Shown: positions 53,489-63,236 of the stretch, one piece after another
Layout: each line of letters starts with the position of its first letter
Position numbering within the stretch: the stretch's first letter is position 1
NCBI GenBank assembly: GCA_045106675.1
Contig: JBGCFA010000014.1
Span: 1 to 64,000, forward strand
Length of the DNA: 64,000 bases
Direction of reading: 5' to 3'
DNA from: JBCAWW01 sp045106675
Lineage (GTDB): Bacteria; Bacteroidota; Bacteroidia; J057
The notes under the pieces: generated by a model
Database searches by the model: none
Seen by the model: only the letters and a program-made list of their open reading frames with translations
What the model was told of the DNA's origin: nothing
Translations under genes and position numbers: made by a program

Positions 53489-54673
53489 TTATTCCCCCTT
53501 GCAAATCTTGCTATTTAAAAAACGGGCGATCTCAGTTTCGCTAAAAGCTGCTGCTTGCAATATTGCTGTCGTATGCTCACCCAACCTTGGTGGCCGAGTG
53601 GAGGGGAGTTGCTGCGCAGAATGCCCATATTGAAGAGGAATACGCGGAAGTTTGGTTTGGGTGCCGTCCTTGAGTTCTACTGGGATCAAGGCTCCTGCAG
53701 CATTGAGGTGTGGGTCGTCAAATAGCTGCTCTGGCCTTGATATAGGTGCAAAGGGTACGCCTGCAGCTTCACACTTAGCGATGATTTCAGCCTTAGGCAT
53801 GGTGGCAAAGCGTTCGACTAAGGTCGGGATCAACCAATCATTTTGAGCGATACGCCCATTGTTTGTCTCTAAACGTGGATCATCGGCCCAGTCCAACCAA
53901 GCAAAAGCCGTACAGAATCTTTGCCAATGCTTATCACTGATGATGCCAACGAATACTTGTTCCTCGTCTAGCGTATCAAAAGGACGATAGACTGACCAAG
54001 GACTATTTTTGCCCGCCATCGGAGGGAGTTTGGTGTCCGGACCCAAAATAGAGGCATAAGCCATATGTTGGCCCATCAAAAAGACGCATGTCTCAAATAG
54101 CGATGCTTTGACAAACTTGCCTTTGCCGCTGCGCTCACGTTCATAAAGCGCTTGCAAGATGCCGATATAGCCAAACATACCGCCCGTAATATCAATGATC
54201 GAACTCCCCGCCCGATGCGGATCACCCTCTCTACCTGTCATATAAGCCAAGCCGCCCATCATTTGCACGACCTCGTCCATTGCAGGGCGCTTATCATAAG
54301 GCCCATCCAAAAATCCCTTGAGAGAGCAATAAATAAGACGTTCGTTGACAGCTGACATTTGCTCATAACTAAAGCCTAAACGATCAAATGTACCCGGCCC
54401 AAAATTCTCCACGATTACATCAGTCTCTTTGAGCAGCCGATAAATAATCGCTTTACCATCTTCTGTTTTAAGATCAATGGCGAGACTTTGTTTGCTGCGG
54501 CTATACATATCAAAAAAGCCTGAGCCAAAGCCTTTTAACTCCCGAGTATAATCGCCCGTAATTGGTTCAATATGAATTACTTCTGCTCCCATTTCAGCTA
54601 GCAATAAACCAGTGGTGGGACCCATTACGGCATGGGTGAATTCAAGAACTTTGATTCCTTCTAAGGGGGACAT
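53489..54673 (-). CDS. Class III (CaiB/BaiF family) CoA-transferase
   Basis: The 394-aa protein has the family's N-terminal segment (LEFTHAVMGPTTGLLLAEMGAEVIHIEP, split here into FTHAVMGPTTGLLLAEMGAE and VIHIEP), SRSKQSLAIDLKTEDGK, VENFGPGTFDRLGF and the catalytic-Asp region SIIDITGGMFGYIGIL. The family moves CoA between carboxylic acids such as formate/oxalate, carnitine or benzylsuccinate; the substrate cannot be assigned. It lies 9 bp downstream of topB on the minus strand, with the phosphoesterase and GH genes after it. Confidence 0.9.
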   Translation of the reverse strand: MSPLEGIKVLEFTHAVMGPTTGLLLAEMGAEVIHIEPITGDYTRELKGFGSGFFDMYSRSKQSLAIDLKTEDGKAIIYRLLKETDVIVENFGPGTFDRLGFSYEQMSAVNERLIYCSLKGFLDGPYDKRPAMDEVVQMMGGLAYMTGREGDPHRAGSSIIDITGGMFGYIGILQALYERERSGKGKFVKASLFETCVFLMGQHMAYASILGPDTKLPPMAGKNSPWSVYRPFDTLDEEQVFVGIISDKHWQRFCTAFAWLDWADDPRLETNNGRIAQNDWLIPTLVERFATMPKAEIIAKCEAAGVPFAPISRPEQLFDDPHLNAAGALIPVELKDGTQTKLPRIPLQYGHSAQQLPSTRPPRLGEHTTAILQAAAFSETEIARFLNSKICKGE

Positions 54674-54682
54674 GTAATAAGA

Positions 54683-57007
54683 TTAGATCGGCTTTTGTAA
54701 AATTTCCCAGACGAGGGCTTTGGTCATTTTTTTATCTCCGGCTAGTCGCCGAACGTCATCAAATGAAAAACGAAAATCACAACCCGCTTGCCAGCGATTA
54801 CAACCATAGGCAGTTTTGCCTTTTTTGACTTCACCCAAGCCACATTTAGGGCAGCGCAGCACATCTGGAATATTCGCGCCTGCCACTGGTTTGGGTTCAA
54901 AACGAAGATGATGCTCTCCGTCAAAGCGAACTTTACCTGTTAGCTTTTCCTTGCCTTCTCGAAAACCTTTTAACTCAGTGGTGGAGCCTTTTTGCAGTAA
55001 ACGAAGCAGTTGATTGTCAGAGATTTTTTTCTCCATGAAGGCAAAAGGTAGACGAAAACTACAGCCTTCTTTATAGCGATTGCAGCCATAGGCAGTTTTG
55101 CCTTTGAGGAGTTGACCTTTCTCGCATTTGGGGCAAGTTTGGCCTTGCACGCTCTTTTTAGGTTTAGTAGCCTTCTTTTTAGCTGGCTTAGCGTTCGCCG
55201 CAGGCTCGGTATAGGCACTGATGACGGGTCTATAAGCGGCTAAGCGAACCTCCGTAACCAATGAATCTACCATATGCTTCATCTCATTGATGAAAACTTT
55301 GGCGCTGTACTCACCTGATTCGATGTCCCGCAATTGCTTCTCCCATTTGCCCGTCAGCTCGGCAGATTTTAAGAGATCGTTTTGGATGGTGTCAATCAAA
55401 CTGATACCAGTTTCGGTAGGGAGAATCAGTTTTTTACGTCTGAGGATGTATTTACGTCTGAACAAAGTTTCAATGATACTGGCTCGCGTAGAAGGTCTGC
55501 CGATGCCATTGGCTTTCATGAGATCGCGTAGCTCTTCATCATCAACTTGCTTGCCTGCTGTCTCCATTGCTCGCAACAATGTCGCTTCAGAATAGGATTT
55601 GGGAGCTTGAGTCATTTTCTCAATCAGACTCGGTTTATGTGGCCCACTTTCGCCTACAGTGAAGGCCGGCAATATCTTGTCATCCTCTTTCTTGTCGTCT
55701 TCCTCCTCCCCTTTGTTGCTTTTTTTCTTGGGATAAAGTACTCGCCAACCGGGTTCGAGGATTTCTTTGCCCTTAGCGGTGAAGATTACCTCATTGGCTT
55801 CGCCTTTGACTAAGGTGTTGGCTACCAGGCAGTCTGGGTAAAAAGCCGCGATGAATCTTCTCGTGATAGCATCATAAACCTGCTGTTCCTGTGGCCCGAG
55901 GGAGCGTTCCACGCCAGTGGGTATGATAGCATGGTGATCCGTAACCTTTTTGTCATTGAAGACTTTGGCTGACTTGCGAATTTTCTTCCCTAGAAGTGGC
56001 TGCGTAAAGGCTTGATATTGTTGCAAACGACTCAGGATACCCGAGACTTTGGGATAAATATCATTGGGCAAATAGGTAGTATCTACCCTTGGGTATGTAA
56101 CTACTTTTTGCTCGTAGAGCTTTTGAGTGATCTTGAGCGTTTGATCGGCAGAGTTGCCAAAGCGTTTGTTGCAGTGTACCTGTAGGCTCGTCAAATCAAA
56201 TAGTCTGGGAGGCCCTTCTTTGCCGTTTTTCTTATCCGCAGAAATAATGCCGAAAGGATGTCCATCTACTTGTGCGAGTAAGGCTTCGCCCTCCTCCTTT
56301 TCAGTAAATCGCCCCTTGGTGCAATTAAACGGTACTTCACGGTATAGCGTCTGGAGTTCCCAGAATGGTTCAGGCTTAAAATTAACAATCTCATAGTGGC
56401 GGTTGACCAGCATCGCTAGGGTAGGGGTCTGGACGCGGCCTACGGACAAGACTTGTTTGTAGCCTCCATACTTGAGGGTATAAAGCCTTGTGGCGTTCAT
56501 GCCGAGTAACCAATCACCAATCGCTCGTGAAAAACCCGCATAATAGAGATTGTCAAAATCCTTGCCGTCCTGCAAATTGTTAAAACCATCTTTGATGGCT
56601 TCCGCTGTCAAAGATGAAATCCAAAGTCGCTGAACTGGTCCTTTATATTTTGCCTCCTTGAGTACCCATCGCTGAATCAATTCCCCTTCTTGCCCGGCAT
56701 CCCCGCAATTGATCACCACTTCTGCTTGTTGAAAAAGGTTTTGCAGCACTCGAAACTGCTTCTGCACACCCGAATCATCTCGTAGTTTGATTTCAAAAAC
56801 TGGCGGGAGCATCGGAAGCGTATTCAAGTCCCATCTTTTCCAATGAGGTTGATAGTCATCTGGTGCTTTGAGGGAGCAAAAATGGCCAAAAGTCCAGCTC
56901 ACGCAGTAGCCATTGCCCTCAAAGTAGCCGTCTCGCTTGGTAGTTGCTCCAAGGATACTGGCTATTTCTCTCGCTACGCTCGGCTTTTCCGCTACACAGA
57001 CTTTCAT
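54683..57007 (-). CDS. topB: DNA topoisomerase III
   Basis: The 774-aa protein has the Toprim domain (about 1-140: VAEKPSVAREIASIL, then NCGDAGQEGELIQRWVL in two pieces), the type IA core with the active-site Tyr in VTYPRVDTTYL (near 302), and SVGRVQTPTLAMLV. The C-terminus has two zinc-ribbon-like repeats, CPKCEKGQLLKGKTAYGCNR and CPKCGLGEVKKGKTAYGCNR, at about 612-645 and 700-735, with a Lys-rich linker. It relaxes and decatenates DNA, and is an accessory to TopA. It is divergent from the homogentisate dioxygenase gene. It starts the run topB - CoA-transferase - phosphoesterase - GH144-like gene. Confidence 0.95.
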   Translation of the reverse strand: MKVCVAEKPSVAREIASILGATTKRDGYFEGNGYCVSWTFGHFCSLKAPDDYQPHWKRWDLNTLPMLPPVFEIKLRDDSGVQKQFRVLQNLFQQAEVVINCGDAGQEGELIQRWVLKEAKYKGPVQRLWISSLTAEAIKDGFNNLQDGKDFDNLYYAGFSRAIGDWLLGMNATRLYTLKYGGYKQVLSVGRVQTPTLAMLVNRHYEIVNFKPEPFWELQTLYREVPFNCTKGRFTEKEEGEALLAQVDGHPFGIISADKKNGKEGPPRLFDLTSLQVHCNKRFGNSADQTLKITQKLYEQKVVTYPRVDTTYLPNDIYPKVSGILSRLQQYQAFTQPLLGKKIRKSAKVFNDKKVTDHHAIIPTGVERSLGPQEQQVYDAITRRFIAAFYPDCLVANTLVKGEANEVIFTAKGKEILEPGWRVLYPKKKSNKGEEEDDKKEDDKILPAFTVGESGPHKPSLIEKMTQAPKSYSEATLLRAMETAGKQVDDEELRDLMKANGIGRPSTRASIIETLFRRKYILRRKKLILPTETGISLIDTIQNDLLKSAELTGKWEKQLRDIESGEYSAKVFINEMKHMVDSLVTEVRLAAYRPVISAYTEPAANAKPAKKKATKPKKSVQGQTCPKCEKGQLLKGKTAYGCNRYKEGCSFRLPFAFMEKKISDNQLLRLLQKGSTTELKGFREGKEKLTGKVRFDGEHHLRFEPKPVAGANIPDVLRCPKCGLGEVKKGKTAYGCNRWQAGCDFRFSFDDVRRLAGDKKMTKALVWEILQKPI

Positions 57008-57098
57008 ACCAGCAATTTGCTAAAATGCTGCAAAAGATGCGAAAGGCTTTTTCCCCAACTATTTGTACTTTCGTATTTATTGAAAAACCCCCGAAATT

Positions 57099-58265
57099 AT
57101 GCCTATATATCATAAACTGGGACAAATTCCTCCCAAACGACATACAATCTTCCGCCAACCCAATGGCAAACTTTATAATGAGCAACTTTTCGGCACCATC
57201 GGTTTTGATGGGATGTCCTCGCTACTCTATCATGTGCATCGACCGACTCAAGTCAAGCAAATCAATGAGCCTAAAGATGTTAGCCCTAAAGTAGCAGTGA
57301 GCAAAAACATGACTGCGCGTAAGCTAGTGGGTTTTGATCTTCCTGCGGAGAACGATTTTTTGGATAGTCGCACTCCCATGTTGATCAATAGTGATATCCA
57401 TATTGGTTTAGCGGCTCCTAAAAAGTCGATGACATCTTACTTTTACAAGAATGCGGATGCCGATGAGATGTTATTCATTCACCATGGTACGGGTACGCTC
57501 AAAACTATCATGGGCAATATCTCTTTTGAGTATGGTGATTATCTGATCATACCGCGTGGGATGATTTATCAGATCGAGTTCGATACCGAAGACAACCGGA
57601 TCCTTTACGCAGAATCATTTGATCCGATTTACACCCCCAAGCGCTATCGCAATTGGTTTGGACAGCTTTTGGAACATAGTCCTTTTTGCGAGCGTGACTA
57701 CAAATTACCGGAGGTGCTAGAGACGCATGATGAGGAAGGTGATTTTATCATGAAGATCAAGAAGCAAGGCATGCTGCATGAATTGGTTTATGCGCATCAT
57801 CCTTTTGATGTAATCGGTTGGGATGGTTATAACTTCCCTTATGGCTTCTCTATCCACAATTTTGAGCCGATTACAGGTCGCGTGCATCAACCACCGCCCG
57901 TCCACCAGACTTTTGAAACTAAAGCTTTTGTGATTTGCTCCTTTTGTCCACGGATGTATGATTATCATCCGCAGGCGATTCCTGCTCCATACAATCACTC
58001 CAATATTGACTCAGACGAAATGCTCTATTACGTCGATGGCGACTTTATGAGCCGCAACGATATTGATCAAGGCTATATCACTTTACATCCGGGCGGGATT
58101 CCTCATGGACCGCATCCAGGTGCCTATGAGCGCAGTATCGGCAAAAAAGAAACAGGCGAATTGGCCGTGATGATTGATACTTTCAAGCCATTGCAAGTAA
58201 CTGAGGCTGCTGTCAAATTAGATGATGGTAAGTACTATCAGTCTTGGTTGGAAGGGAGTCATTGA
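57099..58265 (+). CDS. hmgA: Homogentisate 1,2-dioxygenase
   Basis: The 388-aa protein matches bacterial HmgA: PIYHKLGQIPPKRHTIFRQP at the start, GNISFEYGDYLIIPRG, HNFEPITGRVHQPPPVHQTF and CPRMYDYHPQAIPAPYNHSN. Probable iron ligands are the His in YNHSNID, the Glu in DSDEMLYYV and a His in LHPGGIPHGPHPG. The enzyme opens the homogentisate ring in tyrosine degradation. No other tyrosine catabolic gene is within the window. It is monocistronic with a terminator at 58323-58373. Confidence 0.93.
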   Translation: MPIYHKLGQIPPKRHTIFRQPNGKLYNEQLFGTIGFDGMSSLLYHVHRPTQVKQINEPKDVSPKVAVSKNMTARKLVGFDLPAENDFLDSRTPMLINSDIHIGLAAPKKSMTSYFYKNADADEMLFIHHGTGTLKTIMGNISFEYGDYLIIPRGMIYQIEFDTEDNRILYAESFDPIYTPKRYRNWFGQLLEHSPFCERDYKLPEVLETHDEEGDFIMKIKKQGMLHELVYAHHPFDVIGWDGYNFPYGFSIHNFEPITGRVHQPPPVHQTFETKAFVICSFCPRMYDYHPQAIPAPYNHSNIDSDEMLYYVDGDFMSRNDIDQGYITLHPGGIPHGPHPGAYERSIGKKETGELAVMIDTFKPLQVTEAAVKLDDGKYYQSWLEGSH

Positions 58266-58322
58266 TGCGGATAAGCGTTCCGCGCAGCGATCGTGGATAA
58301 TCGAGTCCTATGGATTTGAATG

Positions 58323-58373
58323 AAGACTGACAGAGTAATAAGCATTTTGCTGAGAACTTTGTCAGTCTTTTTG
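58323..58373 (+). terminator. Terminator of hmgA
   Basis: AAGACTGACA (58323-58332) and TGTCAGTCTT (58360-58369) form a perfect 10-bp stem, with TTTTTG ending the run. Confidence 0.85.
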
Positions 58374-58388
58374 TTTCATGTTTTCAGC

Positions 58389-58406
58389 TTCGGCATGCAT
58401 GCCGAA
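58389..58406. other. 18-bp perfect palindrome at the end of the M24 peptidase gene
   Basis: TTCGGCATG and its complement CATGCCGAA adjoin without a spacer, just past the M24 stop codon. No T run follows on either strand, so it may be part of a terminator or an unrelated site. Confidence 0.5.
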
Positions 58407-58407
58407 C

Positions 58408-59751
58408 CTACTCCCCCAAATGAACCTTTGGTCTCGGGATCAAAAACAACTCAGTTTGCCGCCCATCAATATAGCGTACCCTCTCCCCATCAAAAAAGGC
58501 GTCTTCCTCCATCATCATGCGGATCTCTTTGTCCCATTCGGGGATGAAAACTGCGGTATTGAGTTCGATGGAGTAAGCAGTATTGGGGTACATTGGATAG
58601 TCTCCGCGATGCGGAACGCCACCTTGTTGGTCCCAAAGCCCAATTGTAGGGCCCGCACCATGTCCATGATAACCAATCGGATGAGTATAGATGGTGGGTT
58701 TTAAGCTTTCGCTTTTAGCTTGTGCTAGCGCTCCTAGAAGGATTTGATTACCGCTTTTGCCAGTTTCAAACTGACTCGTCAGTATGTCCATCAGTCGTAA
58801 GCCCTTGGCGAACGCTTGGACTAGATAGACAGGAGCCTCTGTTTCACCCGCTTTGAGGATGTAGGCATTTTCTTGGGTGTCAGTATTGAGTCCGAGGTAG
58901 GTGATGCCAAAATCTACATGGATCAAATCTCCAGGCTGGATGATTTGTTGATCTGGCCGCTTGGAGAAGGATCGAAGGTGATCAAAGTTTTCGGGATCGT
59001 GACGCTGGATATCTACCGTTGGATGAAACCAAGCGTCTAGACCGAGCTGATTGATGCGGTTGCGATAGTACCAGACTACCTCATCGGTGCTCGTAACGCT
59101 CGGCTGGATGACCTTTTCTGAAAAGCCTTCGGCTATGATCTCATGTGCGATCCGGCAAACTTGTTGGTAAACGACCATCTCTTGGGGCGTGCGGGTTTCA
59201 AGCCATCCTACGGCCAAGCGTTCGGCGGAGACGAGACGATCTTGATACTGCTTGGGCAAGCGAGCCTGAAACTCGGCATAATGAAATGCACTCATGCCAT
59301 CAGCAAGGGCAAAATGTTCAGAGCGATTGACGGCAATTTTCTTGGGCTTGCGCTCGGCAATAAGATCGACTAATTGTTGCCACTGATCAGGCTGAGTTTC
59401 TTTGTCCCAAGCTTTTTTGAAGACTTCGCCTACGTCGTAACGTGCACAGGCAAGGGTTTCCAGCTTTTCGCCATTGTCATAGACGAGGAGTATGGTCGTT
59501 CGGCGAGCCGACATCCAACTAGAAGGTAGCATCGTCTTGAGGACGGGATCTTCATTATATTCTCTTGAGATCAACACCCACATATCAATGCCTTCGCGCC
59601 GCATAAGTTCAGGCAGTACGGTTTCAAAACGATTTTGAAGCCATTGATCCTTTAACTCGCCTCTTTGTTGGAGGTCGAGGATCTTGGGCATTTGTGCGAA
59701 ACTACTCAAACTAATAAGCAGCAATATGATAATCGAAAGCAGGTTTTTCAT
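58408..59751 (-). CDS. Secreted M24 family aminopeptidase (Xaa-Pro type)
   Basis: The 447-aa protein has a signal peptide (KNLLSIIILLLISLSSFAQ) followed by an N-terminal creatinase-like domain (about 25-170) and the pita-bread M24 fold. Likely metal ligands are the Asp in LIHVDFGI, the Asp in GLNTDTQEN, the His in YHGHGAGPTIG and the Glu residues in YSIELN and MMMEEDAFF. It probably removes N-terminal residues from Xaa-Pro peptides in the periplasm. It is divergent from the AraC-type regulator gene, sharing the 59752-59892 intergenic region. Confidence 0.9.
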   Translation of the reverse strand: MKNLLSIIILLLISLSSFAQMPKILDLQQRGELKDQWLQNRFETVLPELMRREGIDMWVLISREYNEDPVLKTMLPSSWMSARRTTILLVYDNGEKLETLACARYDVGEVFKKAWDKETQPDQWQQLVDLIAERKPKKIAVNRSEHFALADGMSAFHYAEFQARLPKQYQDRLVSAERLAVGWLETRTPQEMVVYQQVCRIAHEIIAEGFSEKVIQPSVTSTDEVVWYYRNRINQLGLDAWFHPTVDIQRHDPENFDHLRSFSKRPDQQIIQPGDLIHVDFGITYLGLNTDTQENAYILKAGETEAPVYLVQAFAKGLRLMDILTSQFETGKSGNQILLGALAQAKSESLKPTIYTHPIGYHGHGAGPTIGLWDQQGGVPHRGDYPMYPNTAYSIELNTAVFIPEWDKEIRMMMEEDAFFDGERVRYIDGRQTELFLIPRPKVHLGE

Positions 59752-59892
59752 ACTATGAAACTACAAAAAAATGGTTTTGCTGAGGTGCCTATTCTATCCA
59801 GCGACCAATTATTTCTCATCCTTATATTCTTGGCAATATTTACGTATTGAGTCATGATACTCTTAATCAATATTGTAATAAATTGTATTGAT

Positions 59893-60732
59893 ATGATTCA
59901 AGCGCATCAACAATTCGACTTATTAGGGAAAAAGATTTTTGAAAAGGCCGTTTTACAGCCGCCCTTTCGGATACCAGCAGAAATGCCCAATGAAGCTTGC
60001 TTTTATTATATCGTTTCGGGTTGTGCCGAAGTGATCACGCCAATGGGCACTATCACAGGAGAGGCCAATGAAGGAATCGTGCTCAAATGCGGCAACTATT
60101 TCAATGATTACCTCAATGGAGTGGAGGGAGAGTTCTGCGAAGCAGTAGCGGTACACTTTTACCCGGAGGTACTCAAATTGATCTATGACAAAGATTTTCC
60201 GGACTTTTTGTTGGAGGTGGAAAACGCTAAGCCGATAAAACTGGAGAAGATTGCAGGCTCTCAACTCTTAAAAAGTTATGTAGATGGTTTAGGCTTCTAT
60301 TTTGAAAATCCGGCACTGGTGAGTGATGAACTCCTGAAGCTGAAACTCAAAGAATTAATCTTATTATTGGCTAAGACGGATAATGCAGAGACGATCCGGA
60401 TGTTGATTACGGGGATGTTTGCGCCCGCTGAACTAGATTTCAAAGGAATGATAGAGGCGAATCTTTATAATAATTTGAGCTTGGAGGAATTGGCATTTTT
60501 AGCTGGATTCAGTTTGTCTTCTTTTAAGCGAGAGTTTGTTAAGCATTATGACCAATCTCCGGCCAAGTATATCAAGCAGCGTAAACTCGAAAAAGCGGCA
60601 AAATTGCTAAAGGCAACAGAGCTTCGAATCTCTGAAGTGGCCTATGAGTGCGGGTTTGTCGATTTGGCTCATTTCTCTAAGTCTTTTCAGCAATTTTACC
60701 ATGTTTCCCCCTCGAATTATCGTTTGGACTAA
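59893..60732 (+). CDS. AraC family transcriptional regulator
   Basis: The frame can start at 59854, but the ATG at 59893 is preferred because the upstream residues (ILLINIVINCID) are unlike AraC N-termini. The 279-aa protein has a cupin-like sensor domain (about 20-170) and a C-terminal double HTH with LSLEELAFLAGFSLSSFKRE and the signature RISEVAYECGFVDLAHFSKSF, ending in SPSNYRLD. The sensed ligand is unknown. It sits directly upstream of the SRPBCC gene, 98 bp apart, which it might control; the M24 gene is divergent. Confidence 0.9.
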   Translation: MIQAHQQFDLLGKKIFEKAVLQPPFRIPAEMPNEACFYYIVSGCAEVITPMGTITGEANEGIVLKCGNYFNDYLNGVEGEFCEAVAVHFYPEVLKLIYDKDFPDFLLEVENAKPIKLEKIAGSQLLKSYVDGLGFYFENPALVSDELLKLKLKELILLLAKTDNAETIRMLITGMFAPAELDFKGMIEANLYNNLSLEELAFLAGFSLSSFKREFVKHYDQSPAKYIKQRKLEKAAKLLKATELRISEVAYECGFVDLAHFSKSFQQFYHVSPSNYRLD

Positions 60733-60830
60733 ATTGACAAGGCATTGGACGGATCGGCAAAACTTTCCGGTCTTGACTGATTCATCTTTGTAGGGTATTC
60801 AATAAGCAACACCCTTAAAACTAATTTAAG

Positions 60831-61418
60831 ATGAAACCATTCCTCAAAATCAGTCTTTTATTTAGCCTTACTGTCTTAGGTTTTAGCTTCCTCCATGCCC
60901 AAGAAAAGGTGCAGGAATTTACGGTTTCTCATGTGATTCATGCTCCTGCCGACAAAGTTTGGGCGGTAGTAGGTGAAGATTATGGTGCCATCGCAAATTC
61001 ACATCCCAAGATTATCAGTTCTGACTACATCAATGGTTCGCTGCAAGCGGGCGAAGGTGCCGAGCGTGTCTGCAATTTCAATGAAAGCGGCACCAAGTAC
61101 CTCAAGGAAAAGCAAGTCAACTATGATCCGACTAATTACACTTTCACCAATCAGGTATATCAAGCTGGTAAATTTCCAGTTGATCCAGCGAACACATTTG
61201 CGGTTTACCGTGTGGAGCCGATTGATGATAATTCTTGCCGCTTTGTTTTCGAGATGACGTATCGTACCATTCCCCCAATGATGGGAGGCATGATGAAAAG
61301 AAGTTTCAAGAGCTTGGTTGCAGATTATGCAGTAGCGGTTGAGCATCACGTCAATACTGGCGAAAAGGTCAATAAAGATAATTTTAAGCAGCTGAAGCGT
61401 GAAATTTCTGCTAGATAG
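60831..61418 (+). CDS. Secreted SRPBCC (Bet v1-like/polyketide cyclase) protein
   Basis: The 195-aa protein has a signal peptide (KPFLKISLLFSLTVLGFSFLHAQ). The SRPBCC fold (about 30-180) shows HAPADKVWAVVGEDYGAIAN, ERVCNFNESGTKYLKEK and CRFVFEMTYRTIPPMMGGMM. The family binds hydrophobic ligands in a deep cavity; the ligand here is unknown. An exported copy is somewhat unusual, since most SRPBCC proteins are cytoplasmic. It lies right after the AraC gene and ends at a strong hairpin. Confidence 0.85.
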   Translation: MKPFLKISLLFSLTVLGFSFLHAQEKVQEFTVSHVIHAPADKVWAVVGEDYGAIANSHPKIISSDYINGSLQAGEGAERVCNFNESGTKYLKEKQVNYDPTNYTFTNQVYQAGKFPVDPANTFAVYRVEPIDDNSCRFVFEMTYRTIPPMMGGMMKRSFKSLVADYAVAVEHHVNTGEKVNKDNFKQLKREISAR

Positions 61419-61430
61419 GAGGCATTTTTA

Positions 61431-61476
61431 AAATACATAGACACAGGAATCCACCTATCTCTGTGTCTATGTATTT
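61431..61476. terminator. Hairpin terminator after the SRPBCC gene
   Basis: AAATACATAGACACAG (61431-61446) and CTGTGTCTATGTATTT (61461-61476) are exact 16-bp complements around a 14-nt loop, with a weak T content after it. Confidence 0.75.
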
Positions 61477-61529
61477 ACTAAATAAAGCGATTACTGGTCC
61501 ATTCGGGGAAATTATCCGAACTTGCGTCC

Positions 61530-63077
61530 ATGCCGCAGGAAATCCAGCTTCAAATCCCTCCCAAGTTTATCGAAGACGAAAGTTTTATTCGCCGTCAAGT
61601 GGCGTTTAAACTCAAAATTGAGGAGAATCGGATCAAGCATTTTCAGATCATAAGAAGGTCTATTGATGCTCGTAAAAACAAGGCCAGCTATGTTTTGCGC
61701 CTTCGTATTTGGGTAGATGAAAACTTTGAACCTGTTGAAAAGACACCTTTTCCTTTACAAGATGTGAGCAATAAAGCTCCAGTACATATTGTAGGATTAG
61801 GTCCAGCAGGCTTATTTGCCGCTTTACATTTGATCAAGCAGGGATTGAAGCCGATTGTCATCGAACGCGGAAAAGCAGTGCGTGAACGTCGCCGTGATTT
61901 GGCTCGTTTGAACAAAGAAGGTATTGTCAATCCTGATTCAAATTATTGCTTCGGGGAAGGGGGAGCAGGAACGTTCTCCGACGGAAAACTCTATACTCGC
62001 TCTACCAAAAGGGGAGACACCCAGAGTGTGTTGGATGTCTTGGTACAGTTTGGCGCTACAGAAGCAATATTGATAGATGCGCACCCTCATATCGGTACCA
62101 ATAAGCTACCAGGTATCATTCAGAATATGCGGGAAGCGATTTTAGAAGCAGGAGGCGAGATTCATTTTGATACCAAGCTGACAGATTTTAAGATCGAAAG
62201 TGATTGCCTCAAGGCGATACAAGTCAATGGACAAGATTGGTGGCCGGTGGAGGCTTTAATTCTCGCTACTGGGCATTCTGCACGTAATATATTTGAACTC
62301 TTGCATCGAGCGGAGATCGAAATAGAAGCCAAAGCGTTCGCCTTGGGCATAAGAGTCGAACACCCTCAAGGAATCATCGACCAAATCCAATATCGACAAA
62401 GTCCTCGTCATGAAAACCTGCCTGCTGCTTCCTACTCATTGGTCCAGCAGATAGAAGGGAAAGGCGTTTATTCCTTTTGTATGTGTCCGGGGGGGATTAT
62501 TTGTCCTGCGGCAACGGGAGGGGACGAAATCGTGGTCAATGGTTGGTCGCCCTCTAAGCGTAATTCTCCTTTTGCTAATTCGGGGATGGTGGTCGAACTG
62601 GGTTTGAAGGACTTTGGTAACGATAATCCTTTAGCTGGAGTGGTATTACAAGCGGAACTTGAGAAGAGAGCGTTCCAGCATGGAGGTGGCAAACAAGTAG
62701 CTCCGGCAGCGCGATTGACTGACTTTTTGAAAAATAAAGTTTCTCCCAGCTTACCTAACTGCTCTTACCTCCCCGGTATTACGGCGGTGAATATGCGAGA
62801 AGTATTACCTAATAAAATCTTGAAACGTTTGCAAGGCGGTTTTCGACGCTTTGGGGCCAAGATGCATGGCTATATCAGTGAAGAGGCGGTAGTAGTCGGA
62901 GTCGAGTCACGTACTTCTTCGCCAGTTCGGATTCCCCGAACGCCAGAGAGCCTAATGCACGTACGAATAGAAGGCTTATTTCCTTGTGGTGAGGGCGCTG
63001 GCTATGCTGGAGGGATCATGTCGGCTGCAATTGATGGTGAAAAATGCGCCAAAGCCGTTGAAAGATTTATTTCATAA
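61530..63077 (+). CDS. FAD-dependent dehydrogenase (COG2509 type)
   Basis: The 515-aa protein starts with a small N-terminal domain (about 1-85, VAFKLKIEENRIKHFQIIRR) typical of this group. The FAD-binding motif VGLGPAGLFAALHL is near 89-102, VIERGKAVRERRRD follows, and CFGEGGAGTFSDGKLYTR is the group hallmark. Further conserved segments are ATGHSARNIFELL, MCPGGIICPAATG and CGEGAGYAGGIMSAAIDG. Members are predicted flavin oxidoreductases whose substrate is unknown; no experiment-based function can be given. It is a single gene. Confidence 0.9.
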   Translation: MPQEIQLQIPPKFIEDESFIRRQVAFKLKIEENRIKHFQIIRRSIDARKNKASYVLRLRIWVDENFEPVEKTPFPLQDVSNKAPVHIVGLGPAGLFAALHLIKQGLKPIVIERGKAVRERRRDLARLNKEGIVNPDSNYCFGEGGAGTFSDGKLYTRSTKRGDTQSVLDVLVQFGATEAILIDAHPHIGTNKLPGIIQNMREAILEAGGEIHFDTKLTDFKIESDCLKAIQVNGQDWWPVEALILATGHSARNIFELLHRAEIEIEAKAFALGIRVEHPQGIIDQIQYRQSPRHENLPAASYSLVQQIEGKGVYSFCMCPGGIICPAATGGDEIVVNGWSPSKRNSPFANSGMVVELGLKDFGNDNPLAGVVLQAELEKRAFQHGGGKQVAPAARLTDFLKNKVSPSLPNCSYLPGITAVNMREVLPNKILKRLQGGFRRFGAKMHGYISEEAVVVGVESRTSSPVRIPRTPESLMHVRIEGLFPCGEGAGYAGGIMSAAIDGEKCAKAVERFIS

Positions 63078-63236
63078 TCAAATCACGCAAAAATATTACT
63101 TCAATATTAGCGACTAAACTAGCTTTATGGCTTATTCGGACTGCCGATTATTCCATATTTGGCTAATTTACGATCATTTTAACTACTGATCTTACATCTG
63201 GGGGTGTAATAAGTAAGTTTTTTGTACGATTGTGCT

